Assembly: GCA_005883175.1 (NCBI GenBank)
Contig: VAYV01000152.1
Coordinates: 1 to 8,943, forward strand
Direction: 5' to 3'
DNA length: 8,943 bases
Source of the DNA: Actinomycetota bacterium
GTDB lineage: Bacteria; Actinomycetota; AC-67
Shown here piece by piece: positions 6,371 through 8,943 of the stretch (positions are counted from its first letter, which is position 1; each line of letters starts with the position of its first letter). Both the position numbers and the translations under genes were made by a program. The notes below the pieces were generated by a model. It was not told where the DNA came from, did no database searches, and saw only the letters and a program-made list of their open reading frames with translations.

Positions 6371-8303
6371 GCAGCGTCGGGTCAGCCGATGAAAAGTACT
6401 GACGCTGCTCGATCGCATCGCCCGTGTCAGTCCTGTCGTCCTTGACGACGACGCGCACACGGAACGCATCCTTCTCCGGCAGCGAAGACGACGTCGGATC
6501 GTCGAGCGGCGTGTACACGGGCGGCGCGGCAGCGATCGCCGCGCGCACCTGGACCAAGCTCAGCGGCACGGAGAACGTCTTCGCCGTCGTTCCGGAGCCG
6601 CCCCCGAACGCCGTCCACGTGTCCGACAGCGGCCAGCGCGGTGGCTGCACGCCTGGGGCGAACTCGAGCGTGTACGTGTACGAGTGCGCGCGCGGTGCGG
6701 CCACGCTGCCGGCGATGTTCACAAAACCGGTGGTACCGAGCGGCTTCCACCACATCGGCGACGTGATGTCCGCCTCCGGCGGGATCGCTCCGCGCGCGAC
6801 CATGCGCACGGCGCCGTTCGCGTTGAGCTTGCCCCATCCGCTGATCTGGTCCCAGCCCGCCGTGGTGACGTAGCGCTGCGAATCCGGCAGCGTCGTGAAG
6901 AAGTTGTTGGGCGGTCCGAGCGGCGGCTTCGGAGTCGAGAAATCGATGTCTTGTGCGGAGAGCCGGATGATCTGCTTGACCTCTTCCGCCGACAAGGGCC
7001 GTCCGGAGACGTCCCGCGAGATCACGCCGAGCTGTACCGCGTTACGCGCGGCCGAGTAGATGAGACCTGAGATCCCAGACGACTGACCGGTCGCGTCGGA
7101 CGAGCACGAGTTCGACTCGACCGACACCCACGTGTACCCGCCGAAGTTCGTGCACCCGTTGAAGGCGAGGTATGTCTTCGGGTTTTGGATCGCGACGCTG
7201 TTGAACGGGGCGGGAAGGTCCGACGTGCCGTCGTCCACGTAGTGCGTGACCGAGTTCACGACCATCGTGTGGTTCAGCGCGGCGGGGTAGTTATGGTGGC
7301 CGGCGGCCTCGTCGGCCTCCGACGCATCCACCACGACTCCGTGGTGATAGGCGTAGTCGACCGCCGCTTGCGCGTACGAGGAATTGTTGATCGTCCCCAG
7401 CGCTTCCTGCAGCACGCTGATCCCGTTGTCGACGCCGTAAATCACCGCTTGCGCGAACGCGTTGATGTCCGCGATGAACGAGTCGCCGACGCGCAGCGGC
7501 ATGAACATGCAGTTCGGGCACTCGGTCACCGACTTCTCGATCTCAGCAGAAGAGTCGGCCGCCTCGCCCGAGCCGTGCCCGTACGTCACGTCGTCCGATG
7601 GGTCGTTGTCGTACTGGTAGAAGTCCCAGCCGGCGATGTCGTCGGTGTAGCCGTTGTGGTCCTGGTCGATCCCGTCGCTGAACGAGTGGATCAGGTCCTG
7701 CCCGTCGATGACGTGGTTGTTGTTGATGTCGATGACGCGCGGGTCGTGCGCGTAGTCCTGTACGTTGAACACGCCGTCGTGGTTGACGTCGTAGTCCTTC
7801 CAGTTCGAGCTGCGCGCGCTCACGCACGGCGCACCGGTGCATGGGATCGGCAGCTCGCCGAAGTTGAGGTGCACCTTGTTCTGGATCTCGGGCCGGCTCC
7901 AGATGATGCCGGAGTCGGTGATCGCGATGACCGTGTCGGGCCTGCCGGTCGTGATCTCCCACGCGTGGTTCGTGCCGGCGCCCTTCACGCCGAACAGCTC
8001 CTGCGCGTTGTTCTCGACCAGCGGGTCGTAGTCGGGATCGCCCGGCTGCGGCGCGTAGTCGGTCAGCTTCGTGTTGTTCCTGCAGTCGAAGCCCTTCGGC
8101 AGGTCGCTCCCCGGCGGGACGGACTGGCCGCTCGCGAGCGGCATGCAACTCCCGTTCTTGATGTGGAGCTGGGTGTAGTCGTACGGGTTGCCGTTCGCCG
8201 GGAACGGGAAGGTGGCTCCGGCGGGGGTAACGATGGCTGCGACGAGGGTGGTAACGGCCAGGGCGGACAGAACACGCGCGCGCATGCTTGTGAGATTCGA
8301 CAT
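5310..8303 (-). CDS. N-terminal segment of S8 subtilisin-like, calcium-loop and FG-GAP surface protein (frameshifted)
   Basis: Exported subtilisin-fold protein, authentic to residue ~913 (about 5565); the rest to 5310 is out-of-frame. Residues 1-30 are a signal peptide (MRARVLSALAVTTLVAAIVTPAGA). The S8 domain has catalytic Asp130 (VIAITDSG) and His243 (YGHGSG). Between them lie three calcium-type loops: D172-x-N-x-D-G..D183, D192-x-N-x-N..D203, and D213-x-D-x-N-G-Y-x-D-D, followed by the family signature IAGWDF. C262-x-x-C265 may form a disulfide. The oxyanion Asn position reads ASEADEA (Asp331, not AGNE) and the nucleophile region reads DATGQSSGISG, with Thr405 aligning to the Ser of GTSMAAP. 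A beta-rich linker (~510-640) leads into the propeller. Corrected for the frameshift the protein is ~1332 residues, far longer than a plain subtilase. The start ATG 8303 has AAAGGTG 11 nt upstream; ATG 8285 is an alternative. It lies 69 bp after the MBL gene. It could be a surface peptidase or an inactive binding protein. Confidence 0.88.
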   Translation of the reverse strand: MSNLTSMRARVLSALAVTTLVAAIVTPAGATFPFPANGNPYDYTQLHIKNGSCMPLASGQSVPPGSDLPKGFDCRNNTKLTDYAPQPGDPDYDPLVENNAQELFGVKGAGTNHAWEITTGRPDTVIAITDSGIIWSRPEIQNKVHLNFGELPIPCTGAPCVSARSSNWKDYDVNHDGVFNVQDYAHDPRVIDINNNHVIDGQDLIHSFSDGIDQDHNGYTDDIAGWDFYQYDNDPSDDVTYGHGSGEAADSSAEIEKSVTECPNCMFMPLRVGDSFIADINAFAQAVIYGVDNGISVLQEALGTINNSSYAQAAVDYAYHHGVVVDASEADEAAGHHNYPAALNHTMVVNSVTHYVDDGTSDLPAPFNSVAIQNPKTYLAFNGCTNFGGYTWVSVESNSCSSDATGQSSGISGLIYSAARNAVQLGVISRDVSGRPLSAEEVKQIIRLSAQDIDFSTPKPPLGPPNNFFTTLPDSQRYVTTAGWDQISGWGKLNANGAVRMVARGAIPPEADITSPMWWKPLGTTGFVNIAGSVAAPRAHSYTYTLEFAPGVQPPRWPLSDTWTAFGGGSGTTAKTFSVPLSLVQVRAAIAAAPPVYTPLDDPTSSSLPEKDAFRVRVVVKDDRTDTGDAIEQRQYFSSADPTLLQGWPKELSTDGAGSPTFADINGDGHPELIIATSDGWVHAFEPNGFEAPGWPVHTGRLPIPTTGNNAYTRGEVSGVRYNAVLLGSPTVADLNGDGWPEISVTDYAGFLYVWNHDGTPVHGFPVQVNRAYSHVPGCETNIGPNCDEFVAHPVRDHINVVNGAFAAQPAAGKIDPSYPGLDLVAGAEDGHVYAWHADGTPVPGWPVMLRDPSKVQSVDPVSHRITFKPNANAAYGRQVLAGVSLGDVNGDGIPEVAVNVDEEYNDPANWSLRRPEPRQQRLRAGLAGGDRHDPDRAASRRRLGVGRLAGVRHDGREAGHRDRVDRVAAVLAEPRRLELLRQRARREVPDDGERPQ
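5562..5573 (-). other. Frameshift site in the S8-like gene
   Basis: Reading from 8303, NDPANWSL is in frame to 5565. Homology then continues as AVPNLGNNAYVPGWP from 5563 in the next frame, so one extra base near 5564 (or loss of two) explains the break. Both sides are clearly one propeller, and the coding signal is otherwise intact. It may be a real mutation or an assembly error. No slippery heptamer or long homopolymer is seen. Confidence 0.85.
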
Positions 8304-8312
8304 GCCTCGCTC

Positions 8313-8347
8313 GGCACCTTTCGTGAGGACGGTGAATCGGAGGTGCC
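8313..8347 (-). promoter_or_regulatory. Leader inverted repeat covering the Shine-Dalgarno of the S8-like gene
   Basis: On the minus strand GGCACCT (8347-8341) and AGGTGCC (8319-8313) are perfect 7-bp inverted arms separated by 21 nt. The 3' arm contains most of AAAGGTG (8321-8315), the best ribosome binding site for the ATG at 8303. In mRNA the stem would hide that site. Equally it could be a repressor operator or chance. No convincing -35/-10 promoter is seen in the 69-bp gap. Confidence 0.4.
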
Positions 8348-8372
8348 TTTGGTTGGGGCCTTCACAGGCCGC

Positions 8373-8943
8373 TTAGCGGCCGAGACGCCGGGCGATGAAC
8401 TCCCGGACCCGCTCGCGCGCGCGCTCCCGGATCTCCGGTCCGTGCATGAAGGCGGCGATCTCGAAGTCGAGCTCGCCGAGCCGCCCTGCCGTCTCGCGTG
8501 AAAGGGGGATATCGGAACAGAAGGGCGCCAGCGAGAAGCCGATGCCCCGGGTGTTGAACAGCGAGTCGCCCGCGATCAGGACGCCGCTCGGCTCGTGCAG
8601 CAACGAGACGTGACCCATGGTGTGCCCGGGGGTGTGCACGACGCGCAGGCCGCCGGCGATGTCGAGCAGCTGGCCGTCGGCGATGTCCTCGTCGATCTCG
8701 CAGGGCTCGAACTTGCTGGACATCATGCCGAGCACGCGCGCGCTCAGGTGTCGCCGGTCGCGCGGCGGGGCTTTACGGGCGCGCGCGAAGGGCGCATCGC
8801 CCCCATGACACATCACGCGCGCGCCGCTCTCCCCCTGCATGCGCTTAAGCCCGCCCGCATGGTCCGGGTGCGCGTGCGTCAGCACGATGCGCGTGACGTC
8901 GCTCGTCTTCTTCCCCAGCGACTCGATCGCCGCCACGATCTTC
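8373..8943 (-). CDS. MBL-fold metallo-hydrolase (N-terminus off the window)
   Basis: C-terminal ~190 residues of a cytoplasmic metallo-beta-lactamase-fold hydrolase of the glyoxalase II-like type, probably a thioester, lactone or similar hydrolase; the substrate cannot be assigned. The zinc site is complete in the visible part: THAHPDHAGG (HxHxDH), HTPGHTMGHVSL (third His), AGDSLF (bridging Asp) and FMHGPEI (last His). The frame is open to the right edge (K-I before the GTG at 8936), and the strand-turn-strand start with its IDTG-like motif is missing, so roughly 40-60 residues lie outside the window. The C-terminus is a charged helix (RERARERVREFIARRLGR). It ends in TAA 69 bp before the start of the S8-like gene on the same strand, so co-transcription is possible. 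No functional link between the two is evident. Confidence 0.92.
   Translation of the reverse strand, partial: KIVAAIESLGKKTSDVTRIVLTHAHPDHAGGLKRMQGESGARVMCHGGDAPFARARKAPPRDRRHLSARVLGMMSSKFEPCEIDEDIADGQLLDIAGGLRVVHTPGHTMGHVSLLHEPSGVLIAGDSLFNTRGIGFSLAPFCSDIPLSRETAGRLGELDFEIAAFMHGPEIRERARERVREFIARRLGR

Noticed and set aside
8351..8372. GGCC-N6-GGCC mini-hairpin after the MBL stop as a terminator
   Set aside because: Only a 4-bp stem with no T-run; too weak to support.
7185..8501. 438-codon open frame on the plus strand opposite the S8-like gene
   Set aside because: Its translation is Val/Arg/Asp-rich with no domain sense, and it mirrors the well-supported S8 coding on the other strand. It is a shadow of high GC content.
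1..8943. CRISPR array, tRNA/rRNA, insertion sequence or phage genes
   Set aside because: No spaced direct repeats, RNA-gene signatures, transposase/integrase motifs or terminal inverted repeats were recognised.

Overview
This GC-rich bacterial window holds six gene-sized loci in two convergent blocks that meet at about 4255-4303. Codon use is strongly G/C-ending. The plus-strand gene types (ADP-forming acyl-CoA synthetase, hydrolase-adenylate cyclase fusion, dienoyl-CoA-reductase-like SDR) suggest an actinobacterium or another GC-rich soil-type lineage such as Chloroflexota or Dormibacterota. That placement is inference from gene content; no rRNA or tRNA is present to settle it.

Plus block, 1-4254, tightly spaced and probably co-transcribed. 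It starts with the C-terminal end of an ADP-forming acetyl/acyl-CoA synthetase (2-463, cut by the window edge). Next is a decayed alpha/beta-hydrolase plus class III adenylate cyclase fusion gene (473-1689). It carries an in-frame TGA where relatives have Trp, and an internal deletion of roughly 110 bp that removes the GDG metal-binding segment of the cyclase. An intact 2,4-dienoyl-CoA-reductase-like SDR (1686-2558) starts inside the old stop codon of the pseudogene (GTGA overlap). Last is a large exported alpha/beta-hydrolase (2575-4254) with a signal peptide, a GHSMG nucleophile elbow and an EF-hand-like loop. The synthetase and SDR fit acyl-CoA/fatty-acid metabolism.

Minus block, 8943-4304. 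It starts with an MBL-fold hydrolase that runs off the right edge (8373-8943), followed after 69 bp by a very large exported, surface-anchored subtilisin-like (S8) protein (8303-4304). This protein has a signal peptide, an S8 domain with three Asp/Asn-rich calcium-type loops, an FG-GAP/VCBS beta-propeller, an Fn3-like domain and a C-terminal hydrophobic anchor with an RRRR tail. A single-base frameshift near 5564 splits it into two reading frames; corrected, it would be about 1332 residues. Its usual oxyanion Asn and nucleophile Ser appear to be Asp331 and Thr405, so its peptidase activity is doubtful.

The two blocks converge on a 42-nt, nearly perfect hairpin (4261-4302) that probably terminates transcription from both sides. 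No tRNA, rRNA, CRISPR array, transposase or integrase was seen, and no gene-free stretch exceeds 300 bp. The points most worth a second look are the altered S8 catalytic residues, the decayed cyclase fusion, the convergent hairpin, and a leader inverted repeat that would cover the ribosome binding site of the S8 gene.
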